64,000 nucleotides of DNA from Salisapilia sapeloensis (GCA_023334545.1 JAADVB010000031.1:1-64000), one strand, 5' to 3'; positions 1 to 12,706 are shown, counted from the stretch's first letter. Numbers and translations are program-made. The notes: generated from the letters alone by a model not told the origin.

Positions 1-524
1 GATTACTCGTGGGATAACTTCAAACTGGTCGTCATGGCGCTCTCCTGTGTCGCTGCTGCCGTATCCCACTTCTACAAGCCGCAAGGCATGTCGGAAGACA
101 CGCTCGTCATCATCTGCGTCAGCATGTACGTATCTTTCCACCTCGTCAGCCATACACTCAACGCTAATCCATCCACAGCTTCTTTGCACTCCAAGGTGTA
201 CTACTCGCCTACTCTACTTTTATCGAACGAGACATCCTCCTCCGTCTTACGATCAAGAAAGAGGTACTCGATCTACTTTAGCCGTAAACCAAGACCGAAT
301 GACCTTATACTTTTACTCTGCAGAGTACTACGCTACACGTCTCCAGTAGCTTCCCGTACGGAGAAGAGAACTACAAGCTCGGCGTCAACCCTCCAGGCAA
401 CAAGCACGAGACAGAGCTGTACGTCGGCCAATTTTTTGACAAGGAAGGGTACTTTGCCAGCGACAAGTTCAAGGACAGTCTCAAGGAGGTCGTATCGAGA
501 GCGACGAAAAAGAAGACACAGTAG
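1..524 (+). CDS. SPCS2: Signal peptidase complex subunit 2 (SPC25/SPCS2), 3' part
   Basis: C-terminal part of the non-catalytic signal peptidase subunit that helps the ER-membrane complex bind the translocon. The reading frame is already open at base 1, so the 5' end lies outside the window. Exons 1-125, 179-263 and 324-524 keep phase across two introns (126-178 and 264-323). The visible protein has the family pattern: a WDNFKL segment just before a first membrane span, a short lumenal turn around SHFYKPQG, a second hydrophobic span, then an IERD...KKE stretch and a basic tail ending KKKTQ. The tail converges on MAD2 with only 44 bp between stop codons. The call rests on pattern similarity. 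A second signal peptidase subunit (SPCS1) lies at 16.1 kb. Confidence 0.82.
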
Positions 525-568
525 CGAAAGCTGAATTCAACGTCCATTTCAAAAAACCTACGTGCTCT

Positions 569-1405
569 TCACACACCATCGGCGTTTGGGTTCTTGTACG
601 ATACCATCGTATCCACTTTATGAATCTACTCCATGTTACTATCTCGCAATATACGTGGCAAAAAGATAGAATACCTTGGTGTCAAAGGACCGAAGACGGA
701 CTTCTGATGAGTCCTGGATGATACGAGGCTCCGAGTGCTCCCACAGAGACGGAGCGTCCGTATCGGACGTTGTGTACACCTGCAAGTCGAATGTCGCGTC
801 CTCCTGGAGCAACGGCAGGAACGTTACGGCAGATGTAATTTGTCGAATGATGGCCTGTATTTCGGCCATAATGTCCTTGGTAGCTTTCCCTTGCTCTCTA
901 CACAACACCACACTCCTGTAAGCAGTCTTGGAGGAAACTAGAGCATGTAAAAGGACATACGGGTCTGCTGGTGGCGTCTCGGTATGGACGTCGAACGCCC
1001 ATCGCTCCAACACTTCCTTTGACTCGATACCTGTGATGACCACGACCATCTTCTCTACCTCTCCCTTCTCCAACCACACTAGACACTCCTGTCAACATTC
1101 AACCTCATCAAGTACATCCACTAGCTACATACTCTGTGTCTGCTCCATAAACTGCTTTAGAAAGCTCTCGAGCTTATGATCGTCCGTCACGAGCATATTG
1201 AGTCCATACTTGGTCACCATCTTGAAGCTTTCCGGTGGACAGATCGCTCGCTGGTACAAAATGCTACACGATTGTCATCCATGCATCGGACTATCACTCG
1301 TGGAAAACCATACCTGTTGATCGCATACGAAAAGAACTCGGCCACGATCGTAGCCGAGCCTTTCAGCGTAATAACCTTGTCGGAAGATACTGCCTGTGTC
1401 TGCAT
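569..1405 (-). CDS. MAD2: Mitotic spindle checkpoint protein MAD2 (HORMA domain)
   Basis: Spindle assembly checkpoint protein that binds CDC20 and inhibits the anaphase-promoting complex at unattached kinetochores. Five exons on the minus strand (1405-1314, 1263-1133, 1078-961, 897-675, 625-569) join without phase error into 206 residues, the usual MAD2 length. Seen in order: ITLKGSATIVAEFFSYAIN near the N-terminus, YQRAICPPESFKMVTKYGL, VVVITGIESKEVLERWAFDV, IRQITSAVTFLPLL, and the C-terminal SSEVRLRSFDTK followed by IHKVDTMVSY, the mobile safety-belt region of HORMA proteins. The last exon begins only after an in-frame acceptor at 626, which restores the conserved IHKV motif. Divergent from MSH5, with about 190 bp between start codons. 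Confidence 0.93.
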
Positions 1406-1597
1406 CGTGCCGAACTGCGTTCCACACTCACCAACAGCAGGACAAGCTGCATGCAGGTGGGCAGGACGAGGTGTACCTTTAACAATATGTTATAACAGAC
1501 TAAACGTTGAAGTTACTAAAGGTTCAGAAGTACTGTACGAAATATGTTGTAAAGGACGCTTCCGTTGAAGTTACCATTAGCTCTTTCGCGCGCAAAG

Positions 1598-4500
1598 ATG
1601 CAAGTGGCCGAGGTCCTGTCTGTGTGTCTTTGGAGCTTAGTAGAAACTTATAAGTAGACTAGATAGGAGAAAATGAGATACAAGAGTGTGACTTGGATAC
1701 GGACGAAGCGCTGACTTATCTCTCGCTCTTTGTCGAGAGAAACGAGGTCGGTGCCGCGTGCTTCAACGCACTCGATGCGTCGCTCAAGATGATGCAGAGC
1801 GGAGCAGCTGATGATAGAGACTTGCAAGATGTTGCCTTTCGTGTGTGAAAGTGATGAATCGTGTCTGAGATGTGCATGCGCAAGTAGGTAGTTGCGAGAC
1901 TGTATACGCAGATGGAAGCACATACTGTGCTGGTTTCGTCACGAAATGCAAACGCGGCCGGACTCTTGACGCTATTGAAGAGGCTGGATCGTGACCTTGA
2001 GCGTCAAACGGAAATCATCATGCGCAAGGTGGAACATGTTGATAGTGTACGTGTGACATTCTCTCACTTCAATATGATGCATGCAGCATTCAGGTGACTG
2101 CGTATCAGTGTCTTCTCTTTAGATGATATGAATGACAATTATATGAATACGCTATCGCCAGACTTTGGCTATGTAAAAGCTTGTAGAACCATAGAGCAAG
2201 TCCGAGTCGGATCTACAGACTCCGAGCAAGCCATGCCGACGAGCAACATACCGAGGTAGTATACTTAATTTAGTGTTATAGTCATAGTAATCGGACATTA
2301 AACGCATCGCACAGGAAAGATATGAATCGCTATATTACGAGCTACTTTGATTTTGATCGGCCTCAACTCATCCGAGCAACGGGCGGTATGACTTCTACTA
2401 CCTAGCAGCGAAGTTACATAGCTTATCACTTGCCTTTGAAACCAAATTCGATCTGCTGCTCCTACATTGGACAACACCAGCTCTGCTCAGCTTTGTCATG
2501 AAAGAAAAGGTATGGTCATCCTAGTATCTACCAACTACCCTGCTGTCATGAATTCAAATGTGTGTGATACGGCAGATTGGCAACCAACTCGAGGATGTGT
2601 CCCATCTCTACTTGTCCTCAGCCGAGAATATTACCCTTGAAGGCTCCATGTTCATTGACCCTGGGACGTACCAAGCACTCCAGATCTTCAACAAAGTTCG
2701 TTTCCTTTCCTTTTGACTACCATCGCAAGCAGGCCATACCGTACTATATAACGTGCACCTTTTTAATCTGTAGGAATGTCATCCATCACAAGTCAAAGTA
2801 CCTTTTCAAGCAGCATTGTACCATACAAACTGTTATTCAAGTTTATATCATAGGGCCATGGTCGAGGAAAAGAAGGATTGAGGTACATGATCATAATCTT
2901 TAGAAGCATATATCCCAACTCTAAAACATACACAGTCTCCTAGGTCTTTTGGATCAGACCATCACCAAGTCAGGAGCTGCGATGCTTCGAAGATGGATGC
3001 TGAGTCCACTTGTGGAAATCGAAGACATCGAAAGACGGTTATCTTTCGTACAGTTCTTCTACTCGCCACAAAATGACGAGATGCTATCTCTTTTCGTACG
3101 TATTCATCTAATAAATGCTGCATGATATGTTACTTTAGCTGAAAAACTTGCACATAGACCACTTGCCTCAAGCAATTCAAGAATGCAGCGGAAGGTTTCT
3201 TCCGCATCCAAAGAAGAAGCTACTCTGTTTACGACTGGTGCCACTTCCATGACGCTATCGCCGGATACGTCACTGCACAGTACAAACGCACGCTCTGCTC
3301 CACTTCCTTTCCATAGCCAACTTTTCTCTTGGTCCAGATCACAAATTGAAGACCTCTACGATGGTCGTCGATACCACGGTCCAGTCGACTCGATCCTTTT
3401 CCAAGAAATGCTGCAGAATCGAAGCATCATGCAGGTCGCAAACCTCCTGGATAACATGATCGACTTTGAACAAAGCCAGCAAGAAGGCAGTGTCGTCATC
3501 CGCGCAGGCGTCTCAGATGTGTTGGACCAAGCTCGCATGCGGTATCAAGACCTGAATCATGTAGCGGCATCACTATCTACTATCCAGACTACATGAATGC
3601 GTAACTAGACTGTCACGGTAGGTTCTAACAGAAGTGGCGTACCAAATCCAGGAAGCCAACCCTCGACTTCCATCACTTGTCGTTCAGTACATTCCGCAGA
3701 TAGGATACGTCCTCTCGTGCGACTCTCAAATCTCCATGTCCGGATTCGAATACCAATTCCAAGAAAACGAGTCCACATTCTACTACAAAGTATATCCTTC
3801 ATTCCAACCGGACCAGGGTAGATGGTAACGATATCATGCGCGATGTGTAGGAGGAATGTTGTCATGACTTGGACGAAAGCATTGGAGACATCTTTGGTAC
3901 TCGATCTCGTACCTCGGTATCGATACATGTACTTGCTCATCCTTTTTTGAACTACAGGATTCATCATGGACGCTCAACGCGGTTCGTACAATCTAACCAT
4001 CCATCATAACCTCACAAAGTCTCACTGGTTACATGCAATACGACAGAACTGCAAGAGGAGATTATCATGGCGATTCTAAAGCACGAGGAAGCCATTTACA
4101 GTAACCTCTTACGCTCTTCTTATCCTCACACAAACTCCAACTCCCACTTCACTATCCAAGGAATGATCAAACTCATGTCCAAAATGGACTGCTACATGGC
4201 TTTAGCAAAGTGCGCCAAGAACTACAACTTTACAAGGTTCCTCTTTCTACACCACTCTCTGCATATCCCCAATCCCATCTATCATCCATCTCTAGACCCA
4301 AATTAACTCCAGACAATGCTCTCCGCATCCAAAACGGACGCCATCCGCTACAAGAACTACTCGTAGATCAGTACATGGCCAACGACATCGTGCTAAGCGC
4401 CACTAGCACCGACTCGCTACTAAAGCTCGTCACGGGTCCGAACGGATCCGGCAAATCCGTCTACCTAAAGACCATCGGCGTGCTCCAATACCTCACTCAA

Positions 4501-5582
4501 ATCGGTAGCTTCGTCCCTGCTGAACATGGTACGACACCATCCACCACATCCTTATGCATCTACTCAACATGTCGATTGACGTGCTGGTCGTAGCTGAAGT
4601 GGGTGTAGTAAAAAAGATCTTTTCTCGCATCCAAAGCCTAGAAACGAGTACCATCAACCAAAGTTCCTTTACCATCGACTGCGGACAAGTCCTCAGACAA
4701 TCCACTGGCATTGTCATCTCCTTTATTCATCGTACTCTAGATCGCCTGGATGATCAACAACTGCACCGACAGAGCTCTCCTACTCATCGATGAGTTCGGC
4801 AAAGGTCTTACACCCATCAACCTTCATACCCATTACCCTCTTCCTTCCTAACTCGTACAAGGCACGGCTGAGCTAGACGGCATCGCATTGCTGGTACCAA
4901 GGAAGAAACCTAGTACCCTCCTTGCATTCCTCTTATATTCCTGTTATCAGAGTGCTACCATCAACTACTTGGCACGAAAGACACTCGAGCCTTCTGGTCC
5001 AAGAGTCATCATTACCACTCATCTACTAGTAGAATTCAAAACCCATCCATCTCCATACCTTTCAGTAGAATCCTCATAGAACTACTAGGAAGTACTCCGA
5101 TATCATCTACTTCAAGACCCACACACCTCTCTAGAACACAATCAAGAGGATTCATCTAGAAGCTTTCAAGACAAAGTCTGTCTGACGATGGAAACCCTCT
5201 GTACGTCGACAGAGGACTCTGCCATTAGTCAAACGACTCCACTCTACCAAATCAAAAGAGGAAACTCTATCCGAAGTCATGCTTTCGCCTGTGCACTTGG
5301 ATGTGGTACATTGACATGACTAGACAAACGCTTGGAAACATACCTTGATACATTTGCTCATCGTTTCCAGGGATCGCTAAGCATGTCATTGCGAGAGCGA
5401 AAGAACGAGAGAAGGCGTTGCTTCATGGAAGTAGCGTTCAACCACTAGCAGAGCTACGATCCAAAGGATCTCTTATTGAAGAACAAGTCGCAGACTTCTT
5501 CTCGTCCATACGTGACTGGTCGAATGCTTCAGATGAACAAGTAAACAGATTCATCACACTTGCGAGGATGACGGATCCTTAG
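1598..5582 (+). CDS. MSH5: Meiotic MutS homologue MSH5
   Basis: Eukaryotic MutS-family ATPase that pairs with MSH4 to stabilise meiotic crossover intermediates. The gene is cut by roughly 17 short introns, so no long open frame marks it. Recognisable exon products in order: SYFDFDRPQLIRATG joining ALLSFVMKEK, then IGNQLEDVSHLYL, GTYQALQIF, ITKSGAAMLRRWMLSPLV, NLLDNMIDFEQS, PSLVVQYIPQIGYVLSC, the Walker A GPNGSGKSVYLK (about 4430-4470) followed by IGSFVPAEH, FSRIQSLET, the Walker B LLLIDEFGKG (about 4775-4805), and a C-terminal VCLTMETL segment. The IPQIG and IDFE-like segments resemble MSH5 more than MSH4. The frame appears intact, including Walker A and B. The start at 1598 is uncertain, because exon 1 would encode only a few residues before a GTCCTG donor. 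The stop is at 5580-5582. Confidence 0.82.
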
Positions 5583-5701
5583 CCATAGTAGCTACCTAAG
5601 AGAACAAGTAACATCTTATCTACTTTTACTCGTTTTCATTTCTATATGAATCCGTTTCATCTTGAGCTACATCCTCAACACTACTTCCAGCATATACAAA
5701 G

Positions 5702-7891
5702 ATGACAGCAACGACATTGGAGCACTCAAATAGTACTCAAGGTATTAAACCTTCTCTAGAAGACACGACAATCGATGATGAGGACGATGAAGAAGAGAAT
5801 GAAGAGCCGGAGGAAATTGAGATCCGAATTGATCCATTAGCAGAAGCGGATGCGTCGATAGAAGACGCTGCATCTGGACTAAAGCTCATTCAAATGTGTC
5901 GAAGTGGAGACTTGTTGGCAGTTGAAGACCTAGTCAAGGCTGGGGCACCCGCAGGATTCATATCGAACAGCGACTGGACACCTGTTGCTGCCGCTGCCTT
6001 TGCTGGTCATCTTCCGATCGTCAACTTTCTCATGGAGATCGGTGCAGATAGCATGTACAAGAGTGCTGCAAGCCAGGATGAACTACAAGAGTCCACGAGC
6101 GACAAAAATGAGGAACATAGGCTCCACTTTACAAACAGCGGCATCAACACTCCTCTCCACTGGGCTTGCTACAAAGGTCATAGTAACATCGCTCTTGCAC
6201 TCTTGCATGCTGGATACAGCCCAGAGGATGTGGATCCAGTCGGCAATCGATGTCTTCATCTAGCAGTCTCGGGTGGTCACCTGAATATCGTCGAGCTCTT
6301 GCTTGCAAACTCCGTTGTAACGAATGAACGCAACAACTATGGAAACCTGCCTGTCGACCTGTCGACGGACCCTACGTGCACCAACATCCTGCTCAAGTTT
6401 GAGACCCAGACGCACTGTGAATGGTGTCTAGAGAGCTTCGGACCACTCAAACGTCCGAGTCTGTGTCAAAACTGCCGCAATATATTTTGTAATTCAACGC
6501 CATGCTCGATCACTGCTCAGGAGGCAACAACCAGTGGCTCTAGGTCATTCAGCTCACGTGGTGATGAAACGGGGAATACTCAACCTGTGGAAGGTAGGGT
6601 GAGGCGGTACTGTCAAGAATGTGCTGACGAAACAAACAAGGCAGAGCAAAACTTATCGTTCCAAGTTCATTCGAGACTCGCACTTATTCAGAACTCCATG
6701 GCAAAATTGCCATGGTACAGAGAAGAGGATGCGGTCCTACAAAAGACAATCATAGAGGCTCCATCGACCGCCACACTGCACGTTGAGGAGGAAAAGGTAG
6801 AGCCGTCTAACGAGATTACCACTGGAAGTGAAGAAGTAGAGGCTGATGCTACTACGAAAGATCAGTCGGATGAGCCGTCCAACGGTGGTGAAGAAGCAGA
6901 GCAACCACAAGCAGATGTCGACAACGACGGCGATGCTGCAAAGCCTACAGCAGTAGGTGATCAGGAGCAAAGTACAGTCGAAGAAATGGAACCAGGCGCT
7001 GACATCAAGACGAAGGACGATCCACATAACCAAGTGCTTTCCTCCGATCAAGTCCTAGAGGCCTTGACGCTGAAGCATGCGGATGCCGAGTCCTTGTTCA
7101 CTGCCATGGAAGCAGCTCAGAACAAAGCAGTTGGCCATTCAGTGGTCAATCAAGCAAAAGAAGTGTACCAACTACTCCTCTCACAGATAGCTCTAGAGGA
7201 AGAGATCAAGTCCTTGATGGCTGTTCGACCGATCGGCATTCGGTCGCAAGTAGCTCCGCTCATGAAAGCCCTCCGTCGCGCTAAGCAAGAGCGAGTGAAC
7301 CCAGCAACTCTCAAGCTCGCAGCTCAAGTAGTCAAGAGCGCAGAAGCAGAGTGCGCTCTCTTTGGTTCCTACGAGCAATGCGCCAAGATCGAAACCGGAT
7401 CAAAGCACCATCTCTCCACCCTCGACCGTTTGGACGCAGCTGTCAAGGTAGCTCTCAAGGCAGGCTGCACAGTTAGTCTCGCAGACAAGGCGACGGCGCT
7501 ACTGCACAAGCTAAAGGCTGAAGTGGCGCTTGAGGCGAGCTTACTCCCATTCACGGAAAGCTCATCCGGATCCTCGACCATTTACAGGTTCGAAGACGGC
7601 ACGGAAGCTCTGAGTCTGCTTGCAGCGTTGGAGACTCGAGCCGACAAGCTCACGTCTGCAATCGTACGCTTCCATCTATCTCTTCTGTAGACTCACCTAA
7701 CGGATATGGAAACCTAGGAAGCCGGTAGCCAGTTGGAAGGTGTATCGGCCGAGATGCTGGAGGAAGGTGCGAATATCCTCAAGCAGCTAAAGAAAGAGAT
7801 TCGGGAGGAGACGAAGAATGAGGAAGAGCGTCGACGACTGGAGGAGGAAGCGGCGTTGAAGGCTGCTCGGAAAGGCAAGAAGAAAAAGTAG
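5702..7891 (+). CDS. Ankyrin-repeat protein with FYVE-like zinc cluster
   Basis: Two exons (5702-7663 and 7718-7891) encode 711 residues. An acidic N-terminus (about 24-40) precedes ankyrin repeats at about 60-235, with typical PLHWACYKGH and LHLAVSGGHLNIVELLL motifs. A cysteine cluster at about 239-308 (CEWC, LCQNC, FC, then a distal YCQEC) is spaced like a FYVE/RING-type zinc fold but lacks the basic RHHCR lipid-binding motif. The next 150 residues are acidic and low-complexity. The last 250 are helical and probably coiled coil, ending in the basic tail KAARKGKKKK. A role as a scaffold is inference; I do not recognise a specific orthologue. A TCATTTC initiator-like string lies at 5636-5642, 60 bp before the ATG. 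Confidence 0.8.
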
Positions 7892-7989
7892 AGCTATAAA
7901 AATAATGACGAAAGAAAAATGCATTTGCAAGCACCGCGATTCTCGAGTGTATTCCGGAAATACCCAAAGGCTGTCCACTTAGACTAGAC

Positions 7990-8474
7990 TTAGACAATGG
8001 AACCAGCGTTGGAAGCAATACGCGGCCAGAGGTCAGCGCACTCCTTACCGACAGGGCCGGTGATGGCAGATCCCTTCATCTCACCCTTGGGGTTGACGAT
8101 GACACCGGCGTTGTCCTCAAAGTAGAGGTAGACACCGTCCTTTCGGCGGAAGGCCTTGCGCTGGCGGATGACGACGGCCGGCATGACCTTCTTACGGAGG
8201 TCCGGCTTACCCTTCTTCACCGAAGCGAGCACCATGTCACCGATAGCGGCGGCCGGGAGACGGTTCAATCGGCCCTTGATGCCGCACACGGCGATGATGT
8301 ACAGGTTCTTGGCGCCCGAGTTGTCGGCGCAGTTCATGACGGCGCCCGTCGGGAGACCGAGGGTGATACGGTACTTGTTACCAGAGTTTCCTCCACGTCC
8401 TATAGGGAATCCGTGTAAATATATCTACCAAGTGCACATCTACATAGACGAATAAACGTACCGCGCTTGCTCAT
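7990..8474 (-). CDS. RPL23: 60S ribosomal protein L23 (uL14)
   Basis: Large-subunit ribosomal protein uL14, which sits at the interface near the 40S bridge and factor-binding side. A 13-nt first coding exon (8474-8462, MSKR plus one base) is followed by a 62-nt intron and a 410-nt second exon (8399-7990). The product is 140 residues, the family's normal eukaryotic length. Highly conserved strings are visible: [66 protein letters not shown] and the terminal ASNAGSIV. The intron after codon 4 is the only unusual point. Divergent from the WBP4-like gene and convergent with the ankyrin gene. Confidence 0.97.
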
Positions 8475-8642
8475 TGTTGCTAGTGTCGAGAATCAAACTT
8501 GAGCTCGTCGACCCGAGGGCGAGAGCAGTGAGAGCCAACCACGATTTTCCACCAATCGTAAGTCTGTAAATTCAATTACAGCGAATCAGAAGACGAGAGA
8601 GGGAGTACCGTGAATTGACAACAAAAGCTGGACACGAAAAAC

Positions 8643-9885
8643 ATGACGGACTATTGGAAGTCGAATGAACGACACTACTGCCAGTACTGCAACCAGTGGA
8701 CACAGGGAGATAAGTTGGTGCGTCTCATAGACCTCATAGATATATATGAAGAAGCTAAAGGGACTAAGGTGGATGTATAGAGCATTCGAAGGCATGAACA
8801 AGGCAATAAGCACAAGGGTGCTGTCCAGACCACACTGAAGAAAAAGCGAGACGCCAAGACAGCGACGGAAAAGGAGCAGCAGAACCTCCAGAAGCAGCTA
8901 AAGCAGATAGAACAGGTCTATTATAAAATAAACGTCTGTATAGGAGAGATAGATAACCTGAAGCGTATTCTCAGGCAGCACAAGCCAAGTTCGCACAAGA
9001 CGTCTCTGCTTCTGGTCAGCCTCCTCCACCTCCACCGCCTAGTAGACGCCCGCCACCTCCCCCACGCCAAAATAGCCAGCCTTCCCATTCCTACCACCAA
9101 GAGCTCGAAGAAGATGGTCCTCCAGCTGAAGATGACAGTGGCGTGTACATGGTCCGAGGCCGCGTCTACCTCGATGGGAAACTTCATGCCGTACGCCTCC
9201 TCCTTCTTTCTCCTCTACCTCGTCTAAAGTCTATCTCTAGGACAAACTAGGCACAGGCGCTGCGTGTCAGATATGGGTGGAGAACGGTCAGGTGGACGAC
9301 TGGATCGACGCACTGATCGACCAGAAGATCGTTCGGGAGGTCCCGAACACAGACATTTCGCTCAACCGCTTCACCATCACCTACATGCTCCCTGGTGACA
9401 CCACACCTACGACGGAGAGAGAAGTCTCGCCCGACCGACTGCGACTGCCCATGCCTCCAGACGTGACGCTGGAACAGGCAGAACACATGGCAGTCCATGG
9501 CTTTCCTGCTCCAGACGAACCTCCGCCGGTGGACGTCGATGAGACCACTGGCATGGGCGAATGGAGCACCGTGAGCGTACAAGAGATCGACGAGAGTGAC
9601 GAGGCAGTCGCCAAGCGAGAGGCGGAGGAAAAGGCCAAGCAAGAGGCAGAAGAGGAGGAACGGAAGCGACAGGATCAAGCGGACGCACAGCTCGATCAGC
9701 AGACAGACGACGCCTTCGGAGCGTACAATCCGTTTGGAGGGACGTACAAGGGTGTGGACATCGAGAGCAGTCATCAGAGACGAGAAGAGCTGCGAGGGTT
9801 TAACACGTCTGGTACTGTTGGATTTAAGAAACGCAAGAAGGAAGCAACTAGTAAGAAATCCAAGAGAGTACGTAGAGAGGAATAA
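8643..9885 (+). CDS. WBP4/FBP21-like splicing factor with U1-type zinc finger
   Basis: Four exons (8643-8717, 8781-8915, 8975-9190, 9241-9885) encode 356 residues. The N-terminus MTDYWKSNERHYCQYCNQW followed, across intron 1, by RRHEQGNKHK is the matrin/U1-C type C2H2 finger that begins WBP4 (FBP21), a component of activated spliceosomes. Next come a lysine/glutamine helix, a proline-rich stretch (about 95-120), a conserved domain starting YMVRGRVYLDGKL, an acidic coiled region rich in EAEEKAKQEAEEEE, and a C-terminal VGFKKRKK motif reminiscent of the WBP4 C-terminus. I do not see the two WW domains found in animal WBP4, so the assignment is to a relative rather than a strict orthologue. Nuclear location is suggested by the basic C-terminus. 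Confidence 0.8.
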
Positions 9886-9946
9886 CAAAAGCTAAAGCAT
9901 TTTTTCTTCCGAACAAAGTCTACCTCCATGTTACGACGGACGATGC

Positions 9947-10825
9947 TTAGAGCTTGCCTCCCTCCTTCTTCACTCGCTCAGCCTATATGCATGTTCATTA
10001 GATCCGGGAATAAAGTAGTTTTAACAAGTAGCTTACGTCGAGGTAGACCGTGCCAAAAGGCAGGAACTCGTCGCTGTGGGTAGATGCGACGGCCGTGTAG
10101 TCCTTGGCCTGCTTGGTGATGTCCTTGATTTCATCATCCGATAGATCACGCACGTACTTAGCAGGGTTGCCGGCCCAGAGCTGGCCGGACGGGATGCGGC
10201 GGCCAGGCGGCACGACCGTTCCGGCCGCCAGCATCGTGTTGGACTCGACCAGAGCTCCGTCCAGGATGATGGAGCCCATGCCGATGAGCGAGTTGTTCTC
10301 GATCGTGCAAGAGTACAAGGTGCAGCCGTGTCCGATCGTCACGTCGTTCCCGATCGACGTACCGGGGGCAAGACCCGGCTTGCTCTCGCTCGACGTGTGG
10401 ATGACCGTCCGGTCCTGTACGTTGGTCCGGTTACCAATGCGCACTTGGTTCAAGTCGCCTATTTTCTCATGATCAGAAAAGGATCGAGACGAGATACGGA
10501 TAAGAAAGCTACCTCGAATGACCGAGTTATAAAAGACCGAGGCGTCGTTACAGATCTCAACGTCCCCAACGATCGTGGCGTTCGGAGCGACCCAGACGTC
10601 GTGCGCGATCGCAGGACGCTTGTCGTACAAGTTCATGACCTGACGGTGGCGGGAGACTAGCATACAATACACAAGTCATTCGACATCCTCCATCCCTACT
10701 TTCGAATGCACTCTACATTGCTCCTTGAAGGCATTGTCGCCAAGGACGCGGAGTCCGAGACGGTCGAGCGCCTGGCCGGTCTCTCTGACAGCTCGGCCGA
10801 ATTCAAACGTCACACGGCGCATCAT
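9947..10825 (-). CDS. Mitochondrial gamma-type carbonic anhydrase (complex I gamma-CA)
   Basis: Left-handed beta-helix protein of the gamma carbonic anhydrase family. In plants and many protists these proteins form a matrix-side domain of respiratory complex I. Four exons (10825-10717, 10656-10513, 10458-10037, 9982-9947) join in phase to 236 residues. The N-terminal helix (GRAVRETGQALDRLGLRVLG), the SRHRQVMNLYDK motif, hexapeptide repeats, VIRGDLNQVRIGNRTNVQD, TIGHGCTLYSC and the RIPSGQLWAGNPAKYVRDL block match plant gamma-CAs closely. Metal-ligand histidines are visible in VIHTSS and TIGHGC. The first ATG is favoured because it gives the amphipathic N-terminus seen in mitochondrial family members. 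The final exon encodes only 11 residues plus the stop. Confidence 0.92.
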
Positions 10826-10995
10826 GGTATCTGGTCTTCCGGCGGTCTCCTACGGAATCAAATGTGGCCACAAACGCCTTGTCTACGGATACTTTCCGGA
10901 TATTGTGTCTCTTACAACATACGAGGACACCTCCGCGCTCGAGGTGTCCAAGTGTCCATCCTCCTTCCATCTACTTCCATCCGTTTCACTTGATC

Positions 10996-12706
10996 ATGGC
11001 CACACAAGATGATGGAGAAGACGACAACACTAGAAACCAAGCTGGGGTTACGCAGGAAAGAGCCTCGTACTTTGCCACTGGCGGACAGACGAATCGACAG
11101 CGACGGTCTCGCGTCCCGGTCGAATCATGGCCCGGGTATTATAATACTGCGAGAGAATTGAGTGACAATCGGTCCGTTGCACAGGCTCGACGGCAGCAGC
11201 AGCTAGAGCAGCAGGAGAAAGATGCAGAGAAACCGACGTGGGTGCCTAGGAAGAAACCTCGGACGAGTGTTTTGACACCCATGCACCAAGCTCCGTCCTT
11301 GCAAAAGCTTAGCTTGGATATGATCGCCACATACATCGATCAGATGCCGACGCTAGAGTACTTGGACCCAGCATCTCGTCATCGAGTCGCGTCCGTCGTC
11401 ATTGAGCAGCGACGGATGAAGTCCGAAGGTAGCATTCATCTTCATCTCCATCTCGATTTCGTCTCACTCTTGAATCTAGTCCTCCCGCTCTTCATCTTTC
11501 CAGGCGTATCAGAAATCGACATCCCAGACTGCTCCAACGTAGAGGAAGTAGCCATGCTAGATGCTTTGCAAAAGTGCCAGACAGACGACTTTTCACTCAC
11601 GACCTTGCGTCTCGGCATGTGCGGCCGATGCGTCAACGACCGAGTCATCTCCGAGCTAGGGTGCGTCTTCCTCTCATAAATTCCTCAACCCATCGACCTT
11701 ATGATTGTCTAGACAATCGCTAACGTCAGTGGAACTTCTGAGTCTACGTGGCTGCTACCGTCTCTCGGACGCTGGCATGGAAACCCTCGTCCGCCAGTGC
11801 GCTCCGTCCCTCCGTGTCTTTGAGATCTCGTGTGACCAGCGACTCACTCGCGCCTCTATCAATCATCTAGCTGAGCTTGAGCACTTGGAAGCACTGACAC
11901 TAGCGGAATGTCCACAGATGACTGATGAGTCGCTCCAGGCGCTGCTTAAGATGAACAAGCTACGGAAACTGACGCTGGATCAGATGGAGAACATTTCGGA
12001 CGCTTTCGTCGCAGACCTGGCGAGCCACCTGCCTCAGCTGGAAGAGCTGTCTCTCGCCCGATGCCCTCAGCTGACGGACAAGGCCGTCCGGAGCGTGCTG
12101 GAGCACTGCCAACAGCTCCGAGTGCTCGACGTCTCTGGCCTCCACTTGCTCACAGACGACAGCTTCGAACCTGTACGTCTCTCTTGGTTGTACTCGATCC
12201 CCGTTACTAAAGGAAGGTGGTAGATCCGACGGTTGGGACACTCACTACGACGTGTGTCGATACGAGGCTGTCTCGGCATGACAGATGCAGGGGTAGAGCA
12301 CTTGGCTGTGGGCGCACACAAGTTTCTCCAAGTGCTGGAAATGTCCAGTCTATCCGTACGCCTCTTGTTGATATCGTCTATTGCTGCTTCTAAGACAAGT
12401 GTAGATGGCGACGGATGCTAGCTTAAAGGCGCTCGAAGACCATTGTACTGAAGGACTGCATGCGCTGGACGTGTCCTTCTGTCGGAAGCTCTCGGAGGAT
12501 GGACTCGGACTCTTCATCGACAAGGCCAAAGCACTCACATCTCTCGTCTTATGGGGATGCACACAGGTACTTGTATTCTTTATCAACATATTCACGAGCG
12601 ACTTACATGGCTCTAGATCTCTGCGAGACTATTGACATGCCACGCCCAAGATGATTTAGTTCTCAGTGGACATCCATTGCTGACTGGACTAACTCTAAAG
12701 CATTAA
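10996..12706 (+). CDS. Leucine-rich-repeat protein (RAD7/AMN1-like)
   Basis: Six exons (10996-11428, 11504-11660, 11713-12172, 12224-12355, 12405-12566, 12617-12706) encode 477 residues. The first 140 are polar, with RRSRVPVESWPGYYN and a glutamine-rich helix. From about 150 on there is a run of cysteine-type LRRs (about 26 residues each) with the LxxLxLxxCxxLTDxxL pattern, as in RAD7, AMN1 and F-box LRR proteins: VELLSLRGCYRLSDAGM, LEALTLAECPQMTDESL, LEELSLARCPQLTDKAV, LRRVSIRGCLGMTDAGV. Introns fall at LRR boundaries. No F-box is evident. RAD7-like roles (a ubiquitin ligase or nucleotide-excision-repair adaptor) are possible but inferred. The start at MATQDDGEDD is chosen as the ATG nearest the visible coding signal. 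Converges on the GH63-like gene with 36 bp between stops. Confidence 0.82.

Noticed and set aside
2380-2470. Frame break in MSH5 after the RATG motif
   Set aside because: Resolved by a ~90-bp intron joining RATG to ALLSFVMKEK, which restores the family alignment.
10824-11012. Small plus-strand frame beginning opposite the gamma carbonic anhydrase start codon
   Set aside because: Overlaps the divergent promoter, lacks a domain and is better explained as a shadow of the two flanking genes.
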